A stretch of DNA of 64,000 nucleotides, from assembly GCF_943193205.1 (NCBI RefSeq), contig NZ_CALPDD010000012.1, positions 1 to 64,000 on the forward strand, given 5' to 3'. The stretch is from Alistipes muris. Its GTDB lineage: Bacteria > Bacteroidota > Bacteroidia > Bacteroidales > Rikenellaceae. Shown piece by piece: positions 24,435 to 31,845 of the stretch; position 1 is the stretch's first letter, and the number at the start of each line of letters is the position of its first letter. The translations under genes and the position numbers were made by a program. A model generated the notes under the pieces. The model searched no databases and was not told the origin of the DNA. It saw only the letters and a program-made list of their open reading frames with translations.

Positions 24435-25757
24435 TCAGATATTTCTGCGCTTCCAATGTCCGGAACGGAGGTAGAGATAGGAGGAGAGCAGGACGAGGTA
24501 ATAAACGTGGTCGGCGGACCAACAAAGGGCGACGCCGGCGCGGAACCCGAAAGCGAGGAGGCAGGTATAAGCCATATAGACGGCGGCGGTGAGGGTGACG
24601 ATAATCATGGCGGCGCGGGTGTCGCCCGTACCGGAGACGCTGAACTGGTAGATGATGGCGGGCCCGCAGATGATGAACGACGTGAGCATGACCCTTAGAG
24701 ATGCGACCGAAGCGGCTATCAACTCGGTATTGTCGGTATAGATGCGCAGCACGGGCTCCGGAAAGAGGAACGCGAGGACCACTATGGGCAGCACGAAGAG
24801 ATAACAAAGCCGAATCATGCGGCGGCACAACGCCAACACGCTGCTGCCTTGTCCGGCGCCGATGAGGTTGCTGACCAACGAACTGGCGGTCGAAGCGAAC
24901 GCGTTGACGAACATGAAGATGAACGACGAGACGCTGCGCACGATGTTGGAAACGGCCAGCGGCCGCTCGCCCAGGTGCTCGATGGCGACGAAGAAAAAGA
25001 GCCACGCGAAAAACGCGAAACCCTCCTGCGCCATGATCCACACCGAGACGCCGAGAATGCGGCCCAGCAACGGGAAATCGAGGCCCTGCCAACGGAACAG
25101 CCCGTAGCGCCTGTGGTCGGTCCGCAACCGGGTGTAGAGGACGAAGAAAAGTACCGAGACGCCCTCCGAAAGCGCCGAAGCGATGGCCGCGCCGGCGATG
25201 CCCAGGGCTGGGAATCCGCATTTGCCGAAAATCAGCATGTAGTTGAGCACCACGTTGGTAAGGACCATGACGACCGAATTGCTCGTCAGTATGCGCGTGC
25301 GGGTCGTGGCGACGTAGAAAGCCCGGAACATGGCGGCGGCGAACGAGAAGAAGAAACCGTAGACGCGCCAGTTCAGATAACTTACGGCGGCGGCGTAGAC
25401 CTGGTCGGATTCGATCAGCAGCCGCAGCAGCCGGGGAGCCCACAGCCGTGAGGCGGCGAAAAGCAGGGCCGCCAGCAGGAGCAGAAATCCCATGCCCTGC
25501 GTGAAAATCGGGCCGATGCCGCGGTAGTCCTTTTCGCCGTTGCGCCGTGCCATCAGCACCTGCGCGCCGATACTGAACCCGAACCCGAGCATGAAGATGA
25601 CCAGGTAGAAGATGCCGGCCAGCGCGGCGGCCCCCAGCTCGGTCTCGCCGACGCGGCCCAGATAGGCCGTATCGGTCAGTCCGATAAGCTGTTCCATGAG
25701 CAGGCTCAGCAAGACCGGAAAGGTGATTTTCAGTATCTGTCTGTCGGAAAAAGGCAT
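24435..25757 (-). CDS. MATE-family multidrug efflux protein
   Basis: 440 residues with about 12 membrane spans. MATE transporters export cationic drugs or metabolites using Na+ or H+. Family signs are the N-terminal PVLLSLLMEQLIGLTDTAYL, the IGAQVLMARRNGEK loop, and the repeat-half signature VSNIVRSVSSFIFMFVNAFA followed by GAGQG. A TATCTTTG box at 25772-25765 ends 7 nt before the ATG. Its 3' end abuts the integrase remnant. A second frame of similar length on the same strand is a shadow. Confidence 0.93.
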   Translation of the reverse strand: MPFSDRQILKITFPVLLSLLMEQLIGLTDTAYLGRVGETELGAAALAGIFYLVIFMLGFGFSIGAQVLMARRNGEKDYRGIGPIFTQGMGFLLLLAALLFAASRLWAPRLLRLLIESDQVYAAAVSYLNWRVYGFFFSFAAAMFRAFYVATTRTRILTSNSVVMVLTNVVLNYMLIFGKCGFPALGIAGAAIASALSEGVSVLFFVLYTRLRTDHRRYGLFRWQGLDFPLLGRILGVSVWIMAQEGFAFFAWLFFFVAIEHLGERPLAVSNIVRSVSSFIFMFVNAFASTASSLVSNLIGAGQGSSVLALCRRMIRLCYLFVLPIVVLAFLFPEPVLRIYTDNTELIAASVASLRVMLTSFIICGPAIIYQFSVSGTGDTRAAMIIVTLTAAVYMAYTCLLAFGFRAGVALCWSADHVYYLVLLSSYLYLRSGHWKRRNI

Positions 25758-25764
25758 GGCGCCG

Positions 25765-25772
25765 CAAAGATA
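25765..25772 (-). promoter_or_regulatory. -7 box (TATCTTTG) of the MATE gene
   Basis: Consensus box on the minus strand, only 7 nt from the ATG at 25757, predicting a nearly leaderless transcript. Confidence 0.55.
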
Positions 25773-25848
25773 CGCTTTTCGGGGAAATTCATGCAGTGTT
25801 CGGTCGGTTTCGGTGCTGTTTTCGGAGGTTCGCCACCGGACAAAACAA

Positions 25849-25873
25849 CGGCCGTCTTGCGAAAAGACGGCCG
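25849..25873 (-). terminator. Terminator after hpf
   Basis: A 10-bp stem (CGGCCGTCTT arm) with a 5-nt loop, followed on the minus strand by TGTTTTG. It is 22 nt past the hpf stop. Confidence 0.75.
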
Positions 25874-25894
25874 CTGCGGATGGGGTGGGAAAGC

Positions 25895-26191
25895 CTACTT
25901 CTCGACCTTCGCCTTGAACTTGTCCAACTGGTGCTTGAGGGCGTCGATAGCCTCGTCGACCGCCTCCTCGAATGTCTTGGCCTGGTGGCTGGCGACCAAA
26001 TCCTCGCCCGGCATGCGGAGCGTGATGGTGGCTATCTTGTTGCCTTTTTCGTAGTCCTTATCGAGCTTGAGAATGACCTCGGCGCCTGTGGAGCGCTCGG
26101 CGAAACGGTCCAACTTCGCCATCTTGGCATTCACGAATTCGACCAGCCGCTTGTCGGCGTCGAATCTGACGGATTGAATCTGCACGTTCAT
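25895..26191 (-). CDS. hpf: Short ribosome hibernation-promoting factor
   Basis: 98 residues from the ATG at 26191 (MNVQIQSVRFDADKRLVEFV). This is the short HPF/RaiA form, which binds the ribosome in slow growth. Family pattern: FVNAKMAKLDRF, AEVILKLDKDY, KIATITLRMPG and FEEAVDEAIDALKHQLDKFK. It lies 19 nt after the Xer recombinase gene. Xer next to hpf is a common Bacteroidetes pairing; rpsU, often nearby, is not in this window. Confidence 0.92.
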   Translation of the reverse strand: MNVQIQSVRFDADKRLVEFVNAKMAKLDRFAERSTGAEVILKLDKDYEKGNKIATITLRMPGEDLVASHQAKTFEEAVDEAIDALKHQLDKFKAKVEK

Positions 26192-26210
26192 AGCCTTGAT
26201 TTTTAGTGTT

Positions 26211-27116
26211 TTACTTATTCCCCTTCTGCTCCCGGGGATGGGCTTTGGCATAAATCTCTCTCAGTCGGGCGATGCTGTTGTGGGTGTAGACCTGCGTGGC
26301 CTGCAACGACGCGTGGCCCAGCAGCTCCTGTATCTCGCGCATGTCGGCGCCGCCGTTCATCAGGTGGGTGGCGAACGTATGCCGGAGCACGTGGGGGCTC
26401 TTTTTACCCTGTACTCCTGCACGGGTCAGTTCGTCCTGGACAAGCCGGTAAACCGTCGTGCGGGAAATGCGCTTTCCTTGCTGAGTTAAAAATAGTGCTT
26501 TTTCTTGGGATTTGCAAATTTTCTGCCGTTCGATAACGCGCAGATAGTGTCGGATTTTGTCGCGCACCTCCTCCAGAATGGGTACCATGCGCTCCTTGTC
26601 GCCCTTGCCGCGGATGCGCAGCGACGTTCCGTCGGCCGAAAGGTCGTCGCGGTCGATGCCCACCAATTCGGCCAGGCGCAGACCGCACGAATAGAAAAGC
26701 AGCACGGCCAGCGAATTGCGCTCGGTGAGGAACTCGTCGCTGTCGAACCCGCATTCGCTGACGATGGCCGACATGCGGCTTTCGGGCACGAAGGCAGGCA
26801 GGCGGCGCGAGGTCTTGAGCGAAGCGAGGGGCCGCAGCACGTCCTTGTCGATGGCACCCGTGCGGTGCAGCCAGCGAAAAAGGGTCCGCAGCGATGAGAG
26901 CTCGCGGTTCATGGTGGCGGCGCCGATGCCCCCCTGCTCGGTGCGGAAGATGATCCACTCGCGGATATGGCCGACGGTTATCTCGCGCGGGTCGAAACGG
27001 GCGTCGTCGGTGCCGAGCCACGCCATGAAATTCTCTACGTCGCGACGGTAATTGCGCACGGTGAGGGGCGAATAGCGGCGTTCGGCCTCCAAATAGCGGA
27101 TGAAATCGGCGAGCAT
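26211..27116 (-). CDS. XerC/XerD-type tyrosine recombinase
   Basis: 301 residues, the usual length for chromosome-dimer-resolving Xer proteins. N-terminal SAM-like domain: FIRYLEAERRYSPLTVRNYR. Catalytic residues: Arg in YSCGLRLAELVG, Lys in IRGKGDKERMVP, HVLRHTFATHLM and the LGHASLQATQVYTH block with the nucleophile Tyr. It is unlike the island integrase in composition and completeness, and its neighbour hpf marks it as a core gene. XerC versus XerD cannot be decided here. A TATATTTG box (27128-27121) ends 4 nt before the ATG. Confidence 0.92.
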   Translation of the reverse strand: MLADFIRYLEAERRYSPLTVRNYRRDVENFMAWLGTDDARFDPREITVGHIREWIIFRTEQGGIGAATMNRELSSLRTLFRWLHRTGAIDKDVLRPLASLKTSRRLPAFVPESRMSAIVSECGFDSDEFLTERNSLAVLLFYSCGLRLAELVGIDRDDLSADGTSLRIRGKGDKERMVPILEEVRDKIRHYLRVIERQKICKSQEKALFLTQQGKRISRTTVYRLVQDELTRAGVQGKKSPHVLRHTFATHLMNGGADMREIQELLGHASLQATQVYTHNSIARLREIYAKAHPREQKGNK

Positions 27117-27120
27117 GGAG

Positions 27121-27128
27121 CAAATATA
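27121..27128 (-). promoter_or_regulatory. -7 box (TATATTTG) of the Xer-hpf operon
   Basis: Consensus box on the minus strand with 4 nt between it and the ATG at 27116. Confidence 0.6.
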
Positions 27129-27176
27129 ACGAATTTTTCGTAGCTTTATTGAAAATAGGCTCTATATAAAAGCCGG

Positions 27177-27208
27177 TTTGCTTTTCCATCCGACTTGCGC
27201 TATCTTTG
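27177..27208 (+). promoter_or_regulatory. Promoter of the flavin reductase gene
   Basis: TTTG at 27177-27180, a 20-bp spacer, and TATCTTTG at 27201-27208. The ATG at 27214 follows 5 nt later, so the start at 27178 in the same frame would lie inside the promoter and is rejected. Confidence 0.65.
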
Positions 27209-27213
27209 TCCTT

Positions 27214-27792
27214 ATGAAAGAGAATTGGAAACCCGGCACGGTGCTCTACCCGCTGCCTGCCGTGCTGGTGAGCTGCGGTGCTACGCCCGAAGAATACAAC
27301 ATGCTGACCGTGGCATGGACCGGAACCGTATGTTCCGACCCGCCGATGTGCTATATCTCGGTGCGGCCCGAACGTCACTCCTACGAAATCATCCGCCGCA
27401 CGGGCGAATTCGTCATCAACCTGACGACCGAGCGGCTGGCCCGGGCCGCCGACTGGTGCGGCGTGCGCTCGGGACGCGATTACGACAAGTTCCGCGAAAT
27501 GGGGCTGACGCCCGGCAAGGCGCTGCATGTGGCGGCGCCGATTGTCGAGGAATCGCCCGTCAATATCGAATGCCGGGTGCGGCAGGTCGTGCCGCTGGGC
27601 TCGCACGACATGTTCGTCGCCGAGGTCGTCGGGGTGCAGGTCGACGCCGCGTATATCGACCCGCAGAGCGGGAAGTTCTGCTTGGAAAAGGCTTGCCCGA
27701 TTGTCTACTCCCACGGCGAATATTTCGGGCTGGGGCAGGCGCTCGGCCACTTCGGGTGGTCGGTGCGCAAGAAACCGTCGCCGAAAAAATAA
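27214..27792 (+). CDS. Flavin reductase family protein (FMN-binding split barrel)
   Basis: 192 residues of the flavin reductase/DIM6-NTAB family, which bind FMN in a split beta-barrel. Family blocks: NMLTVAWTGTVCSDPPMCYI, then SVRPERHSYEIIRRTGEFVI, CGVRSGRDYDKF, and the C-terminal SHDMFVAEVVGVQVD. It stands alone between promoter and terminator. The electron-transfer partner or substrate is unknown. Confidence 0.9.
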   Translation: MKENWKPGTVLYPLPAVLVSCGATPEEYNMLTVAWTGTVCSDPPMCYISVRPERHSYEIIRRTGEFVINLTTERLARAADWCGVRSGRDYDKFREMGLTPGKALHVAAPIVEESPVNIECRVRQVVPLGSHDMFVAEVVGVQVDAAYIDPQSGKFCLEKACPIVYSHGEYFGLGQALGHFGWSVRKKPSPKK

Positions 27793-27810
27793 CCTTGTAA
27801 CTTCCTGATA

Positions 27811-27841
27811 CGGAGCCCCGGAAAAATTTTCCGGGGCTCCG
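27811..27841 (+). terminator. Terminator of the flavin reductase gene
   Basis: A 15-bp perfect stem (CGGAGCCCCGGAAAA arm) with almost no loop; it contains its own A/T run and can act on both strands. Confidence 0.8.
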
Positions 27842-27844
27842 CTC

Positions 27845-27875
27845 TTGACAAGGGACTTTTGCGATAGTATATTTG
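27845..27875 (+). promoter_or_regulatory. Promoter of the lysis-like gene pair
   Basis: TTG at 27845-27847, a 20-bp spacer, and TATATTTG at 27868-27875; this gives a leader of about 90 nt before the ATG at 27975. Confidence 0.55.
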
Positions 27876-27974
27876 TATGGGCGTTCGCCCTGCGGCCGGA
27901 GTTCTTCCGGTCTGCGCCGGATTTGCGTGCCGCTGCGGAAGCGGCTTCATCGAAAACATTCAAAATTTTTATCC

Positions 27975-28289
27975 ATGACCGATTTTTCGTGGCTCGGCGA
28001 ACTGCTTGCGTTCGCCCTGCCGAGCGGATTCTTGGGCGCGGCCGTTTCGTGGTTCGTAGGCCGGCGCCGGCGAGACAACGACTTTTTGGCCGAAATGCAG
28101 CGGTCCATCGACCTGCTGAGCGAAAAGTACAATCAGGTTTTGCAGGAAAATGTCATGCTGCGGCAGGAGAAAGCCCAATGGCAGGTTGCCCAGCAGACGC
28201 TGCTGGCCAAGGTCGACCGGCTGACCCGCGAAGTCGAAGACCTGCGCCGCAGAATCAGTCCCCGACTTTTCAACCGAATAAAACTATGA
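27975..28289 (+). CDS. Small membrane protein with coiled coil
   Basis: 104 residues: an N-terminal membrane segment (WLGELLAFALPSGFLGAAVS, residues 5-24) followed by basic residues and a long coiled coil (MQRSIDLLSEKYNQVL, then ENVMLRQEKAQWQVAQQTLL). The ATG at 27975 follows a plausible promoter; the longer reading from 27873 is basic and unlikely. Its TGA overlaps the next ATG (ATGA). This pattern, inner-membrane coiled-coil protein plus overlapping lipoprotein gene, recalls the lysis or spanin-like pairs of Bacteroidetes phages. That link is inference. Confidence 0.65.
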   Translation: MTDFSWLGELLAFALPSGFLGAAVSWFVGRRRRDNDFLAEMQRSIDLLSEKYNQVLQENVMLRQEKAQWQVAQQTLLAKVDRLTREVEDLRRRISPRLFNRIKL

Positions 28290-28864
28290 AACCGAATTCT
28301 TTTTTGCTGTGGCTGCTGGCCGGATGGCTGGCCGCATCGGCCGTTTCGTGCGCTGCTTCGCGGAGCAATGCCCGGACGGCGCATCGGGCTGTGTCGCAAC
28401 GGAGCAAGGAACTCCGTTCGTCGGCCGCATCGTCGTATCGGGCGGGCGAGGAGGTGCTCCGCGAAGAAATCATTGTGGATTCCGAGCCTGTTCCGGCCCG
28501 GGAGGTTGCGGCCGCTGTTCCGCTGGCGGCTTTGCAGGAGTTGCCCGAAGGGGCCCGCTTCGTTGCGCGGCAGGGCCCTTTGGCGGTCGAGACACGGCGG
28601 CGCGGCGACACGCTGGTTGTTACGGCCCGCAGCGACAGCCTGCCGCGCAAGGTGGTCCGGACCGTCCGGACCGAAATCCGCCGGCAACGCGATTCGGCAG
28701 CGACCCGATGTTCGGAGTATCGGACACAGACGGCCGACAGCATCCGGCGGGAATCCCGGACCGAAACCGTGGCAGCGCCTGCGCGCTCGTGCGGCCGCTG
28801 GTGGTTCGTTGCCGGCGCCGTGTGCTGTGCTGCGGTATTCGCAGGGATTCGCCGATGGCTCTGA
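28286..28864 (+). CDS. Small lipoprotein with C-terminal membrane helix
   Basis: 192 residues. The lipobox is WLAASAVSCAASRS (Cys22). A Ser/Arg-rich helical stretch is followed by a basic, Arg-rich region (LPRKVVRTVRTEIRRQRDS) and a C-terminal hydrophobic segment (WWFVAGAVCCAAVFAGI). No domain recognised. It overlaps the coiled-coil gene by 4 nt, so the two proteins are probably partners. Similar lipoproteins accompany such genes in Bacteroides prophages, but there are no other phage genes here. Confidence 0.65.
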   Translation: MKPNSFLLWLLAGWLAASAVSCAASRSNARTAHRAVSQRSKELRSSAASSYRAGEEVLREEIIVDSEPVPAREVAAAVPLAALQELPEGARFVARQGPLAVETRRRGDTLVVTARSDSLPRKVVRTVRTEIRRQRDSAATRCSEYRTQTADSIRRESRTETVAAPARSCGRWWFVAGAVCCAAVFAGIRRWL

Positions 28865-28875
28865 AGCGGAGACGA

Positions 28876-28913
28876 AAGAAGCTGCTATCTTCGGATAGCA
28901 GCTTCTTGTTTTT
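28876..28913. terminator. Bidirectional terminator between the lipoprotein gene and rnpB
   Basis: A 14-bp stem (AAGAAGCTGCTATC arm) with a 4-nt loop. It ends the plus-strand operon (followed by GTTTTT) and lies directly past the 3' end of the minus-strand RNase P RNA. Confidence 0.85.
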
Positions 28914-29271
28914 GCAGGCCCTGTAAGCCGGGTTCTGTTCCCGGGGCTTGCGTCCCGGGCCCCTGTCATTTATCTACGGCGGCGGTCACCCGCCGTCTCC
29001 AGCAACCTACCCCCCGGCATCGGGCGAGCAACCCTCGTTTGCCGGTATACACGGTCTTGCAACCCGCGGGACGTACGGCCGGGCGGCATCGCTGCCCCCG
29101 CGGTGGGCTCTTACCCCGCCTTTTCACCCTTACCAACCGGAAACCCGGCGGGCGGTCGTTCTCTGTTACGCTCCCATACCCTCACGGGTATCAAGTCGTT
29201 AGCTTGCGCGGCGCTCTGTGTTGCCCGGACTTTCCTCCCCCGGTTACCCGGCGGCGACAGAGCGGGCCTGC
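28914..29271 (-). ncRNA. rnpB: RNase P RNA (class A)
   Basis: About 358 nt on the minus strand. The universal 5' core gaggaaagtccgggca and the 3' core cagaacccggcttacag are both present, as complements at 29221-29240 and 28921-28940. Ends are set by the P1 helix: GCAGGCCC at the 5' end (29271 side) pairs with GGGCCTGC at the 3' end (28914 side). It is the catalytic RNA that matures tRNA 5' ends. A TAATTTTG box at 29283-29276 lies just upstream. Confidence 0.95.
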
Positions 29272-29275
29272 GGGG

Positions 29276-29283
29276 CAAAATTA
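29276..29283 (-). promoter_or_regulatory. -7 box (TAATTTTG) of rnpB
   Basis: Ends 4 nt before the predicted RNA 5' end. The -33 region is occupied by the AT-rich repeat at 29281-29312. Confidence 0.6.
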
Positions 29284-29312
29284 AGAATTAAAAATGAAAA
29301 ATTAAGAATTAA
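29281..29312. repeat. AT-rich repeat (AATTAAAAATGAAAAATTAAG family)
   Basis: One of at least four copies in the window (others near 44541-44570, inverted at 44661-44697, and 50850-50880). Here it separates rnpB from the Bat operon. Confidence 0.7.
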
Positions 29313-29397
29313 AAATCGGAAGTCGTTTTTTTGTCGATGTCATTTTCGGCAAGCGGATTTTTGAGGGCCGCTGTATTGCCGGAATCGCAAATAATTC

Positions 29398-30417
29398 TTA
29401 ATTGAAAATATTGAACCTCGCAAGCAGGGGATTGCGGCGGTCGAGGAGGAAGAACTCCAACAATAGCAATACGAGGGCCGCGGCGAGCAGGCCGCGGTAT
29501 TGTTCGTCGTACTCCTCGAAGCGGACGGTCGAAAGTTCGGACCGCTCCATTTCGTTGATGCTCCGCACGATTTCGTCGAGCCCGATGGACTGCTTCGTCG
29601 ACCGGACGTAGACGCCGCCCGTCAGGTCGGCGATTTCGGCAAGCATCTTCTCGTTGAGCTTCGAGACCACCATGTCGCCCTTTTCGTCCTTGATGAAGTC
29701 GCCGCCGATGCGGATGGGCGCCCCCTCGGGCGTGCCGATGCCGACGGTGTAGATGCGGACCCCCATTTCGGCGGCCCGCCGGGCGACGGCCAGCGCGTCG
29801 TCGTCGTGGTTCTCGCCGTCGGTAATCAGCACGATGACCCGGCTGCGGGCATCTTCGGTATTGCCCGAAAAGGCCAGCAGCGACTGTTCCAGCGCCTTGC
29901 CCACGGCCGTACCCTGGACCGTGACGAGCGAGGGGTCGATGCGGCGGGCGAACGCCCGGGCCATGCGGTAGTCCGACGTGATGGGCAGCTGCACCTTGGG
30001 CTCCCCGGCGAAGACCACCAACCCCACACGGTCCTGCCGCAGTCCGTCGAAGAGTTTGCCGATGGCATACTTGGTCCGTTCCAGCCGGTTGGGCTCGAAG
30101 TCTTCGGCCAGCATCGAATTGGAGACGTCGACGGCCAGCATCATTTCGATGCCTTGCGTCTTCTCTTCGCGGAGCTTGGACCCGAACTGCGGCCGTGCGG
30201 CCGCCAGCGCGATCAAGGCGAAAGCCGTGCAGAAAAGGATGAATTTCAAGGCGATGCGTCCGGACGAAACTTCGGGCATCAGCTCGCGGAGCGTGGCTTC
30301 GCATCCGAAGCGGGCCAGGCGGCGCCGACGGCTGCGGGCCGCCAGCCAGAAGAGCACGACGAATGCGGGGACGGCGGCCAGGAGCCAAAGGTATTGGGGG
30401 TGGGCGAATCGGAACAT
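29398..30417 (-). CDS. batB: BatB-type von Willebrand factor A membrane protein
   Basis: 339 residues: two N-terminal membrane helices (YLWLLAAVPAFVVLFWL; IALKFILFCTAFALIALAA), a VWA domain with the metal site DVSNSMLAEDF (MIDAS DxSxS) and later VIVLITDGENHDDDA, and a C-terminal helix (LLAAALVLLLLEFFLLD). BatA/BatB VWA proteins belong to the Bacteroides aerotolerance cluster and face the periplasm. It is the last gene of the operon, 4 nt after batA. Mechanism in the cell is still poorly known for the family. Confidence 0.88.
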   Translation of the reverse strand: MFRFAHPQYLWLLAAVPAFVVLFWLAARSRRRRLARFGCEATLRELMPEVSSGRIALKFILFCTAFALIALAAARPQFGSKLREEKTQGIEMMLAVDVSNSMLAEDFEPNRLERTKYAIGKLFDGLRQDRVGLVVFAGEPKVQLPITSDYRMARAFARRIDPSLVTVQGTAVGKALEQSLLAFSGNTEDARSRVIVLITDGENHDDDALAVARRAAEMGVRIYTVGIGTPEGAPIRIGGDFIKDEKGDMVVSKLNEKMLAEIADLTGGVYVRSTKQSIGLDEIVRSINEMERSELSTVRFEEYDEQYRGLLAAALVLLLLEFFLLDRRNPLLARFNIFN

Positions 30418-30421
30418 GGCT

Positions 30422-31414
30422 TTAGGGAATGCGTTTGAAAACGAGCGTCGCGAGCAGGAATTCGGCGGCCAGCAGCGCGGCGGCCCACAGAAGCCACCGG
30501 ACGAAAAGCTCGTGGTAAACAACGTGTTCGGTCACTTCGACCTTGCTTTTTTCGAGCTGGTTGATTTCGTCGTAGATGGCCTTGAGCGTCGCCTTGTCGG
30601 TAGCCCGGAAGTAGCGGCCGCCCGTGAGCTCGGCAATCGAAGCGAGGGTTTTCTCGTCGATTTCGACCTTGGCCATGACGGTGCCGCCCGTCGGGTTGCC
30701 GTAGATGTCGGCGGCGGGGTAGGGCGCCATGCCGCGGGTGCCGACGCCGATGGTGTAGACGCGGATGCCCTGCGCCTTGGCGATTTCGGCGGCCGTGAGC
30801 GGGGCGATTTCGCCGCGGTTGTTCACGCCGTCGGTGAGCAGGATGACCACCTTGGACTTGGCGTCGCTTTCGCGCAGGCGGTTGATGGCCGTGGCGAGCC
30901 CGTTGCCGATGGCGGTGCCGTCCTCGATGATGCCGCTGCGGATGCGGCCGAGGAGCGTTTGGAGCGTGCCCTGGTCGGTGGTGAGCGGACTTTGGGTGTA
31001 GGCTTCGCCTGCGAATACGACCAACCCGATGCGGTCGCCGCAGCGGTCGGCGATGAACGACCCGGCCACCTCCTTGGCTGCCGTGATGCGGTCGGGCCGG
31101 AAGTCGCGCGCGAGCATCGACCCCGAGACGTCGAGGGCGAGCAGGATGTCGATGCCCTCGGTCGAAGTGTTGGAATATTGTTCGGCATCCTGCGGCCGTG
31201 CCAGCGCCACGATAATCAGACCGACCGCCGCGGCACGCAGGGCGAACGGCAGGTGCCGCAGGTAATAACGGACGGTCTTCGGCGCCTGCTCCGCCCCTTC
31301 GACGGTCGAAATCCGGATGGCCGCGCCGCCTTGCAGCGTCCGCCACACGTAGTAGCCGATCATCGGCAGCAGAAGCAGCAACAGCCAGAGAATATGGGGG
31401 TTGTGGAAGGTCAT
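30422..31414 (-). CDS. batA: BatA-type von Willebrand factor A membrane protein
   Basis: 330 residues, same layout as batB: N-terminal helices (LWLLLLLLPMIGYYVW and a second near residue 55-75), VWA MIDAS site LDVSGSMLARDF, ILLTDGVNNRGE with the third metal ligand Asp, and a C-terminal helix (LLWAAALLAAEFLLATLV). The start at 31414 lies just before the inverted repeat that bounds the inserted four-helix-bundle gene, so its distance from batC has grown by about 400 bp. Confidence 0.88.
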   Translation of the reverse strand: MTFHNPHILWLLLLLLPMIGYYVWRTLQGGAAIRISTVEGAEQAPKTVRYYLRHLPFALRAAAVGLIIVALARPQDAEQYSNTSTEGIDILLALDVSGSMLARDFRPDRITAAKEVAGSFIADRCGDRIGLVVFAGEAYTQSPLTTDQGTLQTLLGRIRSGIIEDGTAIGNGLATAINRLRESDAKSKVVILLTDGVNNRGEIAPLTAAEIAKAQGIRVYTIGVGTRGMAPYPAADIYGNPTGGTVMAKVEIDEKTLASIAELTGGRYFRATDKATLKAIYDEINQLEKSKVEVTEHVVYHELFVRWLLWAAALLAAEFLLATLVFKRIP

Positions 31415-31424
31415 ATTAATTCAC

Positions 31425-31448
31425 AATTCAGAATTCATAATTCACAAT
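31425..31448. repeat. Left 24-bp inverted repeat of the four-helix-bundle insert
   Basis: aattcagaattcataattCA... matches the complement of 31812-31835 with one mismatch. The stop codon of the inserted gene lies inside it. Confidence 0.85.
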
Positions 31449-31803
31449 CGGGATTTTCACGGGTTGTTTTGACGATGCGTGTCAAAAGCTTGCCGAGTTC
31501 CTGACAATCGGAAAATATACTTTGGAACTCCTTATCCGTAATGTAATTCGTTTTGTGCAATAATTCGATCCAATAACCTGTTTCGGAGATTTCTTTGAGC
31601 GAAATATTCATTTTGGCAACGAAGTCCTGCCGGGACTGTCCACGCAGAGCTTCGCGAATGTTGGCTCCGACACTGGTGCCGCTTTTGAGCAATTGTTTGG
31701 ACAGAACATATTCATGTTTATTGCGAATCAGATGCTGGTAAAGCCGGACGACCCGTATTGCGAACAAGAAACTTTTGTCGGCTACGACGTTGTTTGTTTT
31801 CAT
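31435..31803 (-). CDS. Four-helix-bundle protein (S23/IVP family) inserted in the Bat operon
   Basis: 122 residues. It matches the four-helix-bundle family first described from 23S rRNA intervening sequences (S23), with LLKSGTSVGANIREALRGQS, then FVAKMNISLKEISETGYWIE, then LGKLLTRIVKT. The family also includes the Avd accessory proteins of diversity-generating elements, so it probably binds nucleic acid, but its job is unknown. It lies between batC and batA on the operon strand, enclosed by 24-bp inverted repeats. Its composition is more AT-rich than its neighbours, which suggests a small acquired unit. Confidence 0.88.
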   Translation of the reverse strand: MKTNNVVADKSFLFAIRVVRLYQHLIRNKHEYVLSKQLLKSGTSVGANIREALRGQSRQDFVAKMNISLKEISETGYWIELLHKTNYITDKEFQSIFSDCQELGKLLTRIVKTTRENPDCEL

Positions 31804-31811
31804 AATTATGA

Positions 31812-31835
31812 ATTGTCAATTATGAATTCTGAATT
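31812..31835. repeat. Right 24-bp inverted repeat of the four-helix-bundle insert
   Basis: Partner of 31425-31448. It lies between the start of the inserted gene and the batC stop at 31846. Confidence 0.85.
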
Positions 31836-31845
31836 CGGGTACGAA

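Noticed and set aside
10527..24440. tRNA-Cys 3' end as the attachment site of the island
   Set aside because: No copy of the tRNA 3' end occurs near 24.4 kb; only a trivial GAAGAAG is shared. The idea stays open because that end has been deleted.
24424..25767. Second minus-strand frame of 447 codons over the MATE gene
   Set aside because: Arg/His-rich with no membrane pattern; the frame at 24435-25757 is the real transporter.
26211..27116. The Xer recombinase as the integrase of the island
   Set aside because: It is complete, GC-rich, outside the island past the MATE gene, and paired with hpf as a core gene.
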